DNA from: Parvibaculum sp963975745
Lineage (GTDB): Bacteria > Pseudomonadota > Alphaproteobacteria > Parvibaculales > Parvibaculaceae
Assembly: GCF_963975745.1 (NCBI RefSeq)
Contig: NZ_CAXBIB010000014.1
Location: 36,644-100,643 of the forward strand
Direction of reading: 5' to 3'
Length of the DNA stretch: 64,000 bases
Shown: positions 7,971 through 17,143 of the stretch, piece by piece
Layout: every line of letters starts with the position of its first letter
Numbering within the stretch: position 1 is the stretch's first letter
Position numbers and translations under genes: made by a program
Notes under the pieces: model-generated
Databases searched by the model: none
What the model was told of the DNA's origin: nothing
The model's input: only the letters and a program-made list of their open reading frames with translations

Positions 7971-9005
7971 TCACGGCCCCATCGTCAGCACCGCAGCGCC
8001 GGTCAGGCGGCCGTCGCGCAGGCGCGCCAGCGCCTCATTGGCCTGTTCGAGCGGCAGGGTTTCGACCGTGGTCACCACCGGCACACGCGGCGCGAGTGCG
8101 AGGAATTCCTCGCCATCGGCGCGGGTCAGATTGGCGACCGAATGGATCGACCTTTCGCGCCAGAGGATGTCATAGGGAAAGGACGGGATGTCCGACATGT
8201 GGATGCCGGCACAGACCAGACGGCCGCCCGGCGCCAGCGCGCGCAAGGCCGCCGGCACCAGCGCGCCAACCGGCGCATAGATGATCGCGGCATCGAGCGC
8301 CGCGGGCGGCGTCTCGTCGGAGCCGCCGGTCCATTCGGCTCCCATCACGCGCGCGAAATCCATTGCCGCCCGGTCGCCCGGCTTGACGAAGGCAAAGAGC
8401 CGCCAGCCCTGGTGACGCGCCAGTTGCGCGACGATATGGGCGGCGGCGCCGAAGCCGTAGAGACCGAGCGCACCGGCCGCATCCGGCCGCTGCGGATCAT
8501 GCGCCATTTTCAGCGAGCGATAGCCGATCAACCCGGCACAGAGCAGCGGCGCCGCTTCGGCCGCGCCGTAGTCTTGCGAAAGGGGAAAGACGAAACGCGC
8601 ATCGGCGACCATGTATTCGGCATAACCGCCGTCGCGTGTGTAGCCGGTAAAGCGCGCTTGCTCGCAGAGATTCTCGCGGCCGCTCCGGCAATAGGTGCAT
8701 TGACCGCAGGTCCAGCCGAGCCACGGCACCCCGACACGATCGCCCAGGCGGAAGCCCGTCACGCCATCGCCCAGAGCGGCAATGCGCCCGACCGCCTCAT
8801 GCCCCGGCACCAGCGGCAGCGTCGGATCGGGCAGTTCGCCATCGACGACGTGAAGATCGGTGCGGCAGACGCCGCAGGCCTCGAGACGGATCAGCACTTC
8901 GCCGGAAGCGGCGCGCGGCAGCGGGCGTTCGACGCGACGCAGCGGCCGGCCCGGCGCCTCCAGCAACATGGCGCGCATGGTGGCGGGCAAGGCGGGTGCG
9001 GACAT
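7971..9005 (-). CDS. Zinc-dependent alcohol dehydrogenase family protein
   Basis: A 344-residue medium-chain dehydrogenase/reductase. It has the catalytic-zinc signature (CGVCRTDLH, PLVPGHEAVG), the structural-zinc cysteine cluster (CGQCTYCRSGRENLC) and a Rossmann segment, LGLYGFGAAAHIVAQLA. It oxidises alcohols or reduces aldehydes with NAD(P); the substrate is not readable. The glycine motif GFGAAA departs slightly from GxGxxG, as in the zinc-binding ADH subgroup with this motif. The start has GAGGAG upstream. In a genome with CYP153 it could process alcohols from alkane hydroxylation, but it is 18 kb away and nothing links them directly. Confidence 0.87.
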   Translation of the reverse strand: MSAPALPATMRAMLLEAPGRPLRRVERPLPRAASGEVLIRLEACGVCRTDLHVVDGELPDPTLPLVPGHEAVGRIAALGDGVTGFRLGDRVGVPWLGWTCGQCTYCRSGRENLCEQARFTGYTRDGGYAEYMVADARFVFPLSQDYGAAEAAPLLCAGLIGYRSLKMAHDPQRPDAAGALGLYGFGAAAHIVAQLARHQGWRLFAFVKPGDRAAMDFARVMGAEWTGGSDETPPAALDAAIIYAPVGALVPAALRALAPGGRLVCAGIHMSDIPSFPYDILWRERSIHSVANLTRADGEEFLALAPRVPVVTTVETLPLEQANEALARLRDGRLTGAAVLTMGP

Positions 9006-9071
9006 GGCGGGGCTCCTCTCGTCCCGGCCATGCTCGCATGGATCGCTGCGCCGTTCGAGCGCGAAGCGGCG

Positions 9072-10406
9072 TCACTTCAGCCCGTGGTTGCGCGCCCTTT
9101 CGAGGTCTTCCTTCAACGATGCGGCGCCGAGGAAGAAATGCACGGCTGCCCAGGGCCAGACGACCATGACGGTCAGCAGGGCGTAGCGCAGCGATTCCTG
9201 GCCGAAGGTGGGCGCGTAGAGGTCGCTGATCAGACCGACCACCTGGGGCCCGAGGCCCATACCGATCAGGTTGAGGATCAGGAAAAGTACCGCGGAGGCG
9301 ACCGCACGCATGCGCAGCACGACGAGGCCTTGCGTCATGGCGAGGCTCGGGCCGATATAGGCCGCACCCGCAAAGGCCGGCACAAGAAAGAAGAACATCG
9401 CCCAGTATTTGTCGGGCGACAGATAGAGACCGATCGAAAGCGGGAAGCAGGCCAGCATCACGATCGCGACCACCCACATGTTCCAGCGCACGTCGCGCTT
9501 GGCGAACCGATCTGCCGCCCAGGCCGTCGCATAGGTGCCGGCGCCGCCGACAAAGCCGATGATCAGCGCCAGCCAGGTGCCGATCTCGCCGGGGGTCATC
9601 TGGTAGGAGCGCATCAGGAAGGCCGGTATCCAGGTGACGCCGGCATAGCCGCCAAAGGCGGCCAGCGCGCAGGCAATCGATATGTGCCGGAAGGAACGCT
9701 GCGACCAGAGCAGGCGGAAGACCTCGCCGACCTTCGGCGCGTCGCCGGCGGCCTGCGCCGTGGTGCCGTCGGCATGGCCGCGCTGCGGTTCCTTCAGCGT
9801 GAAACGGATCAGCAGCGCGATCAAAAGGCCCGGCGCGCCGACGACGAGGAAAGCCGCGCGCCAGCCATACCACTGAGTGACCCAGCCGCCGACCAGGAAG
9901 CCGATCAGGATGCCGATATTGATGCCGAGCGAGTAGATGCCCATCGCCGAAGCGCGTTTCTCCGGCGGGAACATGTCGGAGATCATCGAATGCGAGGGCG
10001 GGCTCGACCCCGCCTCGCCAATGCCGACGCCGATGCGCGCCAGTGCCAGCTGCGCAAAGCTCGTCACGAAACCGCAGACGACCGTCATGGTGGAAAAGAT
10101 GGCGATGGCGGCCGCGACGATGTTGCGGCGGTTGGTGCGGTCGGCGAGCATGGCGATCGGAACGCCAAGCGTCGCGTAGAAGATCGCGAAGGTGATGCCG
10201 GAGAGAAAGCCGAGCTGCGTGTCGCTGACGCCGAGATCCTGCTTGATCGGCTCGAGCAGGATCGCGAGGATCTGGCGATCGACGTAATTCGCCGTATAGC
10301 CGAGCATCAGGATGAAAAGCGCGTAGTTGCGATAGGCCGGCGTGAAGCCCTGCGACGGCGCATCGGCTGCCGCGGCGCCCGAAACGGCGCCTGCGCGATC
10401 TGTCAT
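9072..10406 (-). CDS. MFS transporter, spinster-like
   Basis: A 444-residue major facilitator with about 12 membrane segments. The N-terminal half carries NYVDRQILAILLEPIKQDLGVSD and the loop 2-3 motif GVPIAMLADRTNRR. RIGVGIGEAGSSPPSHSMISD is characteristic of the spinster/Spns branch. Bacterial members are often beside catabolic genes and carry organic acids or lipid-like compounds, but no substrate can be assigned here. Upstream GGGAGGACGACA supports the start. It lies head to head with the ada-alkA gene and behind the alcohol dehydrogenase, with no operon overlap. Confidence 0.82.
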   Translation of the reverse strand: MTDRAGAVSGAAAADAPSQGFTPAYRNYALFILMLGYTANYVDRQILAILLEPIKQDLGVSDTQLGFLSGITFAIFYATLGVPIAMLADRTNRRNIVAAAIAIFSTMTVVCGFVTSFAQLALARIGVGIGEAGSSPPSHSMISDMFPPEKRASAMGIYSLGINIGILIGFLVGGWVTQWYGWRAAFLVVGAPGLLIALLIRFTLKEPQRGHADGTTAQAAGDAPKVGEVFRLLWSQRSFRHISIACALAAFGGYAGVTWIPAFLMRSYQMTPGEIGTWLALIIGFVGGAGTYATAWAADRFAKRDVRWNMWVVAIVMLACFPLSIGLYLSPDKYWAMFFFLVPAFAGAAYIGPSLAMTQGLVVLRMRAVASAVLFLILNLIGMGLGPQVVGLISDLYAPTFGQESLRYALLTVMVVWPWAAVHFFLGAASLKEDLERARNHGLK

Positions 10407-10562
10407 TGTCGTCCTCCCGAATTCCCTCTTGCGGCGACACTAGCAGCGGCCCGGGCGAACTCAAGCGCTCCGATCGGGTGCCGCATGGGCAACGCCCGGC
10501 CAGAGACGGCGATGTCCGATTTTGGCGAGCGGCGGCGGCCCGTCCGTCCTAGACTTGCGGAC

Positions 10563-12035
10563 ATGAAACAGACCGCCGCCCTTGCCGCGCCCGCGCTCGA
10601 TCCCGCGCGTTGCTACCGCGCCATCCTTGCCAAGGATGCGCGCTTCGACGGCCGCTTCTTCGTCTGTGTCCGCTCCACGGGCATCTATTGCCGGCCGGTC
10701 TGCCCGGCGCGGGTGCCGAAACGGGAACATTGTCTTTTCGTGCCGAGCGCGGCCGCAGCCAAAGCGGCAGGGTTTCGTTCCTGCCTGCGCTGCCGGCCGG
10801 AAACGGCGCCCGGCACGCCAGCCTGGGCGGGCACGGCCGCCAGCGTTTCGCGTGCCCTGCGCCTCATCGATGAAGGGGCGCTCGACGAAGGCAAGCTCGA
10901 CCAACTCGCCGCCCGCCTCGGCATGGGCGAGCGGCAGCTCAGGCGGCTCTTCCTTGCGCATGTCGGCGCCGGACCGCAGGCCGTCGCGGCCAACCGGCGC
11001 CTTCTGACCGCCAAGCAGTTGATCGGCGAAACGCGGCTGCCGCTGGCGCAAGTCGCGCATGCGGCCGGCTATCGCAGCCTGCGGCGCTTCAACGATGCGA
11101 TCGTCAAAGCCTATGGCGTCGCGCCTGGCGACATCCGGCGCGCGTCGGAGGCAGCCATCGGCGCCGAAATCCGCATGCGGCTTGGCTACCGTCCGCCCTT
11201 CGACTGGGAGCGGCTCATCGCCTATCTCGCGGGACGGGCCATGCCCGGGGTCGAAAGCGTGACGGCACGGCGCTATGCACGCAGCTTTGCGCTGGACGGG
11301 GTGAGCGGCGTTCTCTCCGTTGCGCCGGCCAAGAAAGGCCACGCGCTTGAAGCCCGCATTGCACTTGCCGACGTGCAGAAAGGGTCGGCGCTGCCGATGC
11401 GGCGCATCGCGGCGCGGCTCCGGCGATTGTTCGATCTCGATGCCGATCCGACAGCGATCGCTGCCGCCTTCCGCGGCGACCCGCTGATCGGTCCGCGCCT
11501 TGCCCGCGCGCCGGGCCTGCGCGTGCCGGGCGCCTTCGACGGCTTCGAACTCGCGGTCCGCGCCGTGCTCGGCCAGCAGATTTCGGTGAAAGGCGCGACG
11601 ACCATTTCCGGGCGTATCGTGGCGAGGTTCGGCACGCCCATCGACGGCGCCGAAGAAGGCATCACGCATCTCTTTCCGACGCCAGCACAACTTGCCGGTG
11701 CCGATCTTTCGGGTCTGGGGCTCACCGGCGGGCGCATCGCAACGCTGAAGGGTCTTGCCGGTGCCGTTGCTTCCGGCGCGCTCGATTTCGGCCCGCGCGA
11801 AACGCTCGAGGCCAAGATTGCCGAACTGACGGCGCTGCCGGGGATCGGCGACTGGACCGCGCATTACGTCGCCTTGCGCGCGCTGGGCGAGCCCGATGCC
11901 TTTCCGGCTTCCGATCTCGGCCTGCGCAAGGCAGCGGGGAGCGGCGCAGTCGTTTCGACGCGCGACCTCGAAACCCTGTCGCAGGACTGGCGGCCCTGGC
12001 GCGGCTATGCGGCGCTGGCGCTGTGGACATCATAA
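10563..12035 (+). CDS. Ada N-terminal / AraC HTH / AlkA glycosylase fusion
   Basis: A 490-residue fusion. Residues about 15-85 are the Ada zinc methyl-acceptor domain with all four ligand cysteines (YCRPVC and CLRC), which in Ada takes the methyl group from DNA phosphotriesters. An AraC-type helix-turn-helix follows (about 95-195). Next come an AlkA N-terminal domain and an HhH-GPD 3-methyladenine glycosylase (LPGIGDWTA hairpin, catalytic Asp in FPASDLGLRKA). The Ada guanine-methyltransferase half is missing but is supplied by the next gene. The ATG at 10563 is the first residue that gives the Ada fold; the open frame upstream is a shadow. Confidence 0.92.
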   Translation: MKQTAALAAPALDPARCYRAILAKDARFDGRFFVCVRSTGIYCRPVCPARVPKREHCLFVPSAAAAKAAGFRSCLRCRPETAPGTPAWAGTAASVSRALRLIDEGALDEGKLDQLAARLGMGERQLRRLFLAHVGAGPQAVAANRRLLTAKQLIGETRLPLAQVAHAAGYRSLRRFNDAIVKAYGVAPGDIRRASEAAIGAEIRMRLGYRPPFDWERLIAYLAGRAMPGVESVTARRYARSFALDGVSGVLSVAPAKKGHALEARIALADVQKGSALPMRRIAARLRRLFDLDADPTAIAAAFRGDPLIGPRLARAPGLRVPGAFDGFELAVRAVLGQQISVKGATTISGRIVARFGTPIDGAEEGITHLFPTPAQLAGADLSGLGLTGGRIATLKGLAGAVASGALDFGPRETLEAKIAELTALPGIGDWTAHYVALRALGEPDAFPASDLGLRKAAGSGAVVSTRDLETLSQDWRPWRGYAALALWTS

Positions 12036-12046
12036 AGGTGAAGCCG

Positions 12047-12562
12047 ATGAAACTCCCCGACGACGACACGCTTGCCACGGCGACGCTCGACACGCCGATC
12101 GGCCGCTTGCGGATCGCCGCCATCGCGAGCGGCCTTGCGATGGTGCTGTTTCCGAACCAGAAGGATGTTGCGTTCGCGAAGCGCGAAGGCAGCGCGCCCG
12201 CGCGCATCCATCGCGACAAGGCGCTGAAGGCACTCGATCTCTATTTCGAAGGGCGCAAACGGGATTTCGGCGGGCTGAAACTGGCCGCCGCCGGCACGGC
12301 GTTCCAGAAGAGCGTCTGGCAGACGCTTGCCGCCATTCCCTTCGGCGAGACGCGCTCCTATGCCGAAATCGCGCGTGCCATCGGCAGTCCGAAGGCCATG
12401 CGCGCGGTCGGGCTTGCCAATGGCCGCAACCCGATCCCGATCATCGTGCCGTGCCACCGCGTGATCGGCGCCGACGGTTCGCTGACCGGCTTCGGCGGCG
12501 GGTTGCCGACCAAGAAATGGCTGCTCGAATTCGAGGGCATCATGGGCCCGCGCCTGCTCTGA
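12047..12562 (+). CDS. ogt: Methylated-DNA--protein-cysteine methyltransferase
   Basis: A 171-residue suicide repair protein that removes methyl groups from O6-methylguanine. The active-site motif is IIVPCHRVIGADGSLTGFGGG, and FQKSVWQTLAAIPFGETRSYAEIA is the DNA-binding segment. The start at 12047 has AAAGGTG six bases upstream; an in-frame GTG at 12023 overlaps the preceding gene and has no ribosome site. It lies 11 bases after the Ada/AlkA fusion, so base excision, phosphotriester sensing and direct reversal form one alkylation-response operon. Confidence 0.95.
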   Translation: MKLPDDDTLATATLDTPIGRLRIAAIASGLAMVLFPNQKDVAFAKREGSAPARIHRDKALKALDLYFEGRKRDFGGLKLAAAGTAFQKSVWQTLAAIPFGETRSYAEIARAIGSPKAMRAVGLANGRNPIPIIVPCHRVIGADGSLTGFGGGLPTKKWLLEFEGIMGPRLL

Positions 12563-12629
12563 GCGGTTCCCTTGCCGGCGACAAGGCACTAGGCTTGCCG
12601 GATCGTTCCGCGTCACAAGGGAGCAACCG

Positions 12630-12809
12630 ATGCCCGGTGGACCTTTCGGAAGCATATTCGGCCTGCTGCTGCTGGTGGCGGTGATCTATGCGATCGTCCG
12701 CATCGCGCAGAGCGGCGCCGAGCCGGTGTGGAAGGCCGTCTGGATCGCCGGTGTGATCGTGGTTCCGATCGTCGGGCTGATCCTCTGGGCGCTTTTCGGC
12801 CCGAAATAG
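12630..12809 (+). CDS. Small PLDc_N-like membrane protein
   Basis: A 59-residue protein with two hydrophobic segments: FGSIFGLLLLVAVIYAIVRI and, after a short polar turn, KAVWIAGVIVVPIVGLILWALFGPK. The second part matches the pattern of the phospholipase-D N-terminal (PLDc_N) membrane module: tryptophans, then VPxxGxxxW, then a final basic residue. Function is unknown. GGGAG precedes the ATG by about 8 bases. Confidence 0.7.
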   Translation: MPGGPFGSIFGLLLLVAVIYAIVRIAQSGAEPVWKAVWIAGVIVVPIVGLILWALFGPK

Positions 12810-12909
12810 GCCAGATACGGACAATTCCAGCCCGCTGCGGCCTTCATTCCGCCTTGCTTGAGCCGGATAATCAAAACCGGCTCGAAACGAGACAAAGAGG
12901 ATTCACCGC

Positions 12910-13086
12910 ATGCTACTCAATCTTGTCATCACACTGATCGTCGTGGGCGTGCTGTTGTGGCTCGTCAACAACTACATACCGATGGATTCGAAGATCAAGC
13001 AGATCCTCAACGTCGTCGTCGTGATCGTCGTCGTCGTCTGGCTGCTGCAGCTCTTCGGCGTACTCGGTGCCATCGGCATCCGCTGA
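12910..13086 (+). CDS. Small membrane protein, Thivi_2564-type
   Basis: A 58-residue protein consisting of two membrane helices joined by NNYIPMDSKIKQIL. The sequence closely fits the small conserved Thivi_2564-like family of unknown function. A good ribosome site (AAAGAGG) precedes the ATG, and a strong terminator lies 30 bases after the stop. Confidence 0.75.
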   Translation: MLLNLVITLIVVGVLLWLVNNYIPMDSKIKQILNVVVVIVVVVWLLQLFGVLGAIGIR

Positions 13087-13113
13087 CGGCGACCGTTCCA
13101 GACGACAACAAGG

Positions 13114-13146
13114 AAAGAGCCCGCGTCCTGAGCGCGGGCTCTTTTC
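13114..13146. terminator. Bidirectional terminator between small membrane protein and bioD
   Basis: Stem AGAGCCCGCG / CGCGGGCTCT with a short loop, T-rich on the right and A-rich on the left, so it can serve both the + gene ending at 13086 and the minus bio operon ending at 13177. Confidence 0.8.
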
Positions 13147-13176
13147 ATTCCGGCGCCGGCGCGCGCCGCCGGAGCT

Positions 13177-13824
13177 TCAGAAGAGATCGCCGAGCGCGCG
13201 CGTCTGGCCGCGCGGCAGAATGCGCACGGCCACACCACCCGAGAAGCGCGCAATGGCCGCTGCCGTTTCCTCGACCGGCACAGGGCCGGGCGCCGCTTCG
13301 CTGACGACAATGGCGCGGGGCAGCAGATTTTCGGCCCGCATCACGGCCAGCGCGGTCAGCGTGTGGCTGATCGTGCCGAGATAGGCGCCGACGACGAGGA
13401 GCGGCGCCAGGCCGATCCGCGCATCGAGCGCCTTCATCCAGTCAAGCACGGTATGGTTGTCGTCGAGCGGCACCATCAGCCCGCCGACGCCTTCGATCAC
13501 CAGCGGGTCGTGTTTCGCCGCCGCGTCCACACATTCGTCGACCAGCGCCTCGAAATCGATCGCAAGTCCTTCGCGTTTCGCCGCCATGTCCGGCGAAAGC
13601 GCCGCCTTGAAGCGCCAACGCGAGACGCGCGCCGCATTTTCAAACAGAACCTCTTCGCCCATCGCAGCCAGCAGCATCGCCGGATCGCTCTCGGGAAATG
13701 TCGTCTCGTCGAAACCGCTGACCAGCGGCTTGATCGCGCGCACCTTCAACTCGCGCGTCAGCATGGCCGAGACCCAGGTCTTGCCGATTTCGGTGCCCGA
13801 GGAGGTGACGAAGATCGCGGTCAT
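13177..13824 (-). CDS. bioD: Dethiobiotin synthetase
   Basis: A 215-residue P-loop enzyme that closes the ureido ring of dethiobiotin from 7,8-diaminononanoate, CO2 and ATP. The N-terminal FVTSSGTEIGKTW is the BioD Walker A (GTxxGKT), AIKPLVSG is the substrate loop, and VIEGVGGLMVPLDD is the glycine-rich active-site segment. The ATG lies one base after the bioF stop, so the genes are translationally linked. Last gene of the minus operon qor-bioF-bioD. Confidence 0.93.
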   Translation of the reverse strand: MTAIFVTSSGTEIGKTWVSAMLTRELKVRAIKPLVSGFDETTFPESDPAMLLAAMGEEVLFENAARVSRWRFKAALSPDMAAKREGLAIDFEALVDECVDAAAKHDPLVIEGVGGLMVPLDDNHTVLDWMKALDARIGLAPLLVVGAYLGTISHTLTALAVMRAENLLPRAIVVSEAAPGPVPVEETAAAIARFSGGVAVRILPRGQTRALGDLF

Positions 13825-13825
13825 G

Positions 13826-15007
13826 TCATTCAGCCGCCCGGCGCGGCATGATCCGCTCACGGACAATATCGACAAGACGGGCGACATCCTCGTCCCTGTG
13901 TTCGGCCGTGAAGGTGAAGCGCAGCCGCGCCGTGCCGGCCGGCACGGTGGGCGGGCGGATGGCGGTGACCAGAAAGCCCTCGGCCTCCAGAAGCGCCGAA
14001 GCGGCCAGCGTCTGCCCGGCATCGCCCAGGATCAGCGGCACGATGGGACTTTCGGGCGCGGCCAGTCCCAATGCACGGGCGAAGCCTTGCGCCTTCTCGA
14101 CCGGGCGGCGACAGTAAGCCGGATGGGCGCGGATGAAATCGAGCGCGGCGATGGCGGCGGCCACCGTGCCGGGCGGCAGACCGGTCGAATAGATCAGCGT
14201 GCGGGCGCGGGTGCGGATCAGATCGCAGACGGCGCGGCTCGCACAGAGATAGCCGCCATAGGCGCCGATGGCTTTCGACAGCGTGCCCATCTGCAGCGGC
14301 ACGGCCGATTTTTCCTCTTCCATGAAACTCGAACCGCGGCCGTCGCGGCCGACCACGCCGATGCCATGGGCATCGTCGGTCATCAGCCAGGCGTCATGCC
14401 GCTGTGCCAGCGCCGCCAGCGCGGTGACCGGCGCGGCATCGCCATCCATGCTGAAAATGCCGTCGGTCAGGATCAGGCAATGGCGCGCGGCGGCGCGGCG
14501 GGCGGCGAGCAAGGTTTCGAGATGGGCGAGATCGTTGTGGCGGAAGATGGAAAATTCGGCGCCCGAAAGCTTGGCGCCCGACATCAGACAGGCATGGGAA
14601 AGCTCGTCGGCCAGAATCAGGTCGCCTGCGCCCGCCAGCGCCGGCACGATGCCGAGATTGGCCATGTAGCCCGAGCCGAAGACGACGCAGTCCTCCGTCA
14701 GCTTCCAGTCGGCGAGGCGGCGTTCGAGTTCGGCGAAAAGCGGATGATTGCCCGAAACGAGGCGCGAGGCGCCCGCGCCCACGCCATATTTCTCCGTCGC
14801 CGCCATGGCCGCCTGCTTGATGTCTCGATGCTGCGAGAGATTGAGATAGTCGTTGCAGCAGAAGGAAATCAGGTCGCGGCCGCTGCGCGTCGCGCGCACC
14901 CCTTCGCGGCGGTCGGTCTCGACCAGGCGGCGGCGCAGCGCTTCCTTCTCCAGCGCTGCCAGTTTCGCCGTTACGAAATCATCGAGTGAATTGCGCTTGC
15001 CGCTCAT
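13826..15007 (-). CDS. bioF: 8-amino-7-oxononanoate synthase
   Basis: A 393-residue PLP enzyme of the alpha-oxoamine synthase family, condensing pimeloyl thioester with alanine. Seen: FCCNDYLNLSQH near the N-terminus, GVGAGASRLVSGNHPLF, DDAHGIGVVG and the PLP-lysine segment MGTLSKAIGAYGG. The ATG overlaps the stop of the upstream quinone-oxidoreductase-like gene (ATGA), indicating coupled translation. Confidence 0.95.
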   Translation of the reverse strand: MSGKRNSLDDFVTAKLAALEKEALRRRLVETDRREGVRATRSGRDLISFCCNDYLNLSQHRDIKQAAMAATEKYGVGAGASRLVSGNHPLFAELERRLADWKLTEDCVVFGSGYMANLGIVPALAGAGDLILADELSHACLMSGAKLSGAEFSIFRHNDLAHLETLLAARRAAARHCLILTDGIFSMDGDAAPVTALAALAQRHDAWLMTDDAHGIGVVGRDGRGSSFMEEEKSAVPLQMGTLSKAIGAYGGYLCASRAVCDLIRTRARTLIYSTGLPPGTVAAAIAALDFIRAHPAYCRRPVEKAQGFARALGLAAPESPIVPLILGDAGQTLAASALLEAEGFLVTAIRPPTVPAGTARLRFTFTAEHRDEDVARLVDIVRERIMPRRAAE

Positions 15008-15984
15008 GCCGTCATCCCGATCACCGGCTTGCCGATGCTTTTGCGTTCCAGCAGATTCTGCAGCACTTCGCCCGCCTTTTCGAGCGGGAAGACGGCGGCG
15101 GGTTCGGGATGCAGCCTGCCCTCCCCGATCCATGCGGCGAGCTTCTCCATCAGCGGCAGATTGGCGGCCGGATTGGCGCGGATTTCGCCGCCCCAGTCGA
15201 CGCCGACCAGCGCGGCACGTTTCAGCAGCGCCAGATTGAGCGGCAGCCTGGGAATCTCGCCGGCCGCGAAGCCGACCACCAGATGCCGGCCGCCCGGCGC
15301 CAGCGAACGGAAGGCCGGTTCCGAGAAGGCGCCGCCGACCGGATCGTAGACCAGATCGAGGCCCGGTTTGCCGACAAGCGCCTCCAGCGCCTTGCGCCAG
15401 TCGGCTTGCGTGTAATCGAGCGCCATGTCGGCACCATGGGAAAGGGCGGCTGCCAGCTTTTCCGGCGTCGAGGCGGCCGCGACGATGCGCGCGCCCATGG
15501 CCCTGGCAACGTCGATCGCCGCCATGCCGACGCCGCCCGCCGCGCCCAGCACCAGCAGCGTTTCGCCGGCACGCAAATGCCCGCAAGTCTCGAGCCCGTA
15601 AAGCGCCGTGCAATAGGAGACGATGAAGCCGGCCGCAGCTTCGGCGCTCATGCCTTCGGGCACCGGGCTCAGCATGGCGGCCGGCAGCGCCAGCTTCTCG
15701 GCCAGCGCGCCGCGGTTCGACAGCGCCATGACGCGGCGGCCGACAAGATTGTCGGCAACGCCCTCGCCCACCGCAATGACCCGGCCCGCCACCTCGCTGC
15801 CCGGCACGAAGGGCAAGGGAAGTTTGACCTGATAGGTGCCGCGCACGAACAGCGCATCGACATAGCCGAGGCCGGCCGCCTCGACGGCAAGCAGGGCCTC
15901 GCCGGGCCCGGGCACGGGATCGGGCAATTCCGCGACGGCGAGGTCGCGCGGTTCGCCATAGTTGACGCAACGGATGACGCGCAT
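15004..15984 (-). CDS. NADPH:quinone oxidoreductase-like MDR protein in the bio operon
   Basis: A 326-residue zinc-free medium-chain reductase: LGAAGGVGMAAIDVARAMGARIVAAAS is the NADPH-binding Rossmann motif, and no zinc-ligand cysteine cluster is present. The family reduces quinones or enoyl-thioesters. It is the first gene of the minus transcript and overlaps bioF by 4 bases. That suggests a role tied to biotin precursor supply (for example reduction of an unsaturated thioester), but this is inference. The start is at MRVIRCVNYGEP, where the family normally begins. Confidence 0.85.
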   Translation of the reverse strand: MRVIRCVNYGEPRDLAVAELPDPVPGPGEALLAVEAAGLGYVDALFVRGTYQVKLPLPFVPGSEVAGRVIAVGEGVADNLVGRRVMALSNRGALAEKLALPAAMLSPVPEGMSAEAAAGFIVSYCTALYGLETCGHLRAGETLLVLGAAGGVGMAAIDVARAMGARIVAAASTPEKLAAALSHGADMALDYTQADWRKALEALVGKPGLDLVYDPVGGAFSEPAFRSLAPGGRHLVVGFAAGEIPRLPLNLALLKRAALVGVDWGGEIRANPAANLPLMEKLAAWIGEGRLHPEPAAVFPLEKAGEVLQNLLERKSIGKPVIGMTA

Positions 15985-16105
15985 AAACGGGTAACTTTCC
16001 TGCGGATGCGGATTTTCGGAGGCGACCCTAGCCTGCCTTGCAATGCGGGGAAAGCCGCCTATGCTGCCTCGCAATCATCCGACTGGCAGCAGAAAGTCAG
16101 GCCTC

Positions 16106-17143
16106 ATGACGATCCAGACCCGCATCGGCGAAACGCCAGCGCAGGGCGGCACCCTGCCCGCACGCACCAATCCGGACCAGCTGCGTCACGACTGGACGCG
16201 CGACGAGTTGCAGGCGCTTTTCGACCTGCCCTTCAACGATCTCCTGTTCGAGGCGCAGCTCGTCCATCGCCGCTGGTTCAAGGCCAATCAGGTGCAGATG
16301 TCGACGCTCTTGTCGATCAAGACCGGCGGCTGTCCGGAAGATTGCGGCTATTGCGCGCAAAGCGCCAAGTTCGAAACCGGCCTCAAGGCCTCCAAGCTGA
16401 TGGAAGTCGAGAAGGTGCTGGCCGAGGCGCGCAAGGCCAAGGAAGCGGGTGCGACACGCTATTGCATGGGCGCCGCATGGCGCGAGCCCAAGGACCGCGA
16501 CATGGACATGGTCTGCGCCATGGTCGAGGGCATCAAGGAAATGGGCATGGAAACCTGCATGACGCTGGGCATGCTGTCCGGCCAGCAGGTGCATCGTCTC
16601 GCGCAGTCGGGTCTCGACTACTACAATCACAATGTCGACACGTCGGAAGAATATTATCCGAATGTCATCAGCACACGGACCTATCAGGACCGTCTCGATA
16701 CGCTGGAACGCGTGCGCAATGCCGGCATCAATGTCTGCTCGGGCGGAATCGTCGGCATGGGCGAGAGCGCGGACGACCGCATCGGCATGCTGATGACGCT
16801 GGCGACCCTGCCGGAACATCCGCAAAGCGTGCCGATCAACATGCTGATGCCGATGGAAGGCACGCCGCTCGGCCGCAGCGAGAAGGTCGACCCGATCGAT
16901 TTCGTGCGCATGATCGCGGTGGCGCGCATCGCCATGCCGCAGTCGGTGGTGCGGCTTGCGGCGGGGCGCGAACTCATGTCGGAAGAGATGCAGGCGCTCT
17001 GCTTCCTGGCGGGTGCCAATTCGATCTTCGTCGGCGACAAGCTGCTGACCGCAAAGAACCCGGAAGAAGACAAGGATCAGCGCCTGTTCGCCAAGCTCGG
17101 CATCGAGCCGATGCCGGCGCATAGCTGCCCGTCGGAGAAGTGA
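16106..17143 (+). CDS. bioB: Biotin synthase
   Basis: A 345-residue radical-SAM enzyme inserting sulfur into dethiobiotin. The CxxxCxxC motif is in GGCPEDCGYCAQSAKF. YYNHNVDTSEEYY, the NVCSGGIVGMGE segment and SIFVGDKLLTAKNP are typical BioB signatures. The N-terminal extension before HDWTRDE is slightly long. It is divergent from qor-bioF-bioD across about 120 bases. The last bases overlap the GTG start of bioA. Confidence 0.96.
   Translation: MTIQTRIGETPAQGGTLPARTNPDQLRHDWTRDELQALFDLPFNDLLFEAQLVHRRWFKANQVQMSTLLSIKTGGCPEDCGYCAQSAKFETGLKASKLMEVEKVLAEARKAKEAGATRYCMGAAWREPKDRDMDMVCAMVEGIKEMGMETCMTLGMLSGQQVHRLAQSGLDYYNHNVDTSEEYYPNVISTRTYQDRLDTLERVRNAGINVCSGGIVGMGESADDRIGMLMTLATLPEHPQSVPINMLMPMEGTPLGRSEKVDPIDFVRMIAVARIAMPQSVVRLAAGRELMSEEMQALCFLAGANSIFVGDKLLTAKNPEEDKDQRLFAKLGIEPMPAHSCPSEK

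Noticed and set aside
8142..10562. Long open frame that runs into the Ada/AlkA gene from the left
   Set aside because: It is antisense to the alcohol dehydrogenase and MFS genes, and its amino acid composition is non-protein-like; Ada begins at 10563.
15985..16105. BioR or BirA operator in the divergent biotin promoter region
   Set aside because: No TTATCTATAA-like palindrome was found; control of this cluster cannot be inferred from sequence.
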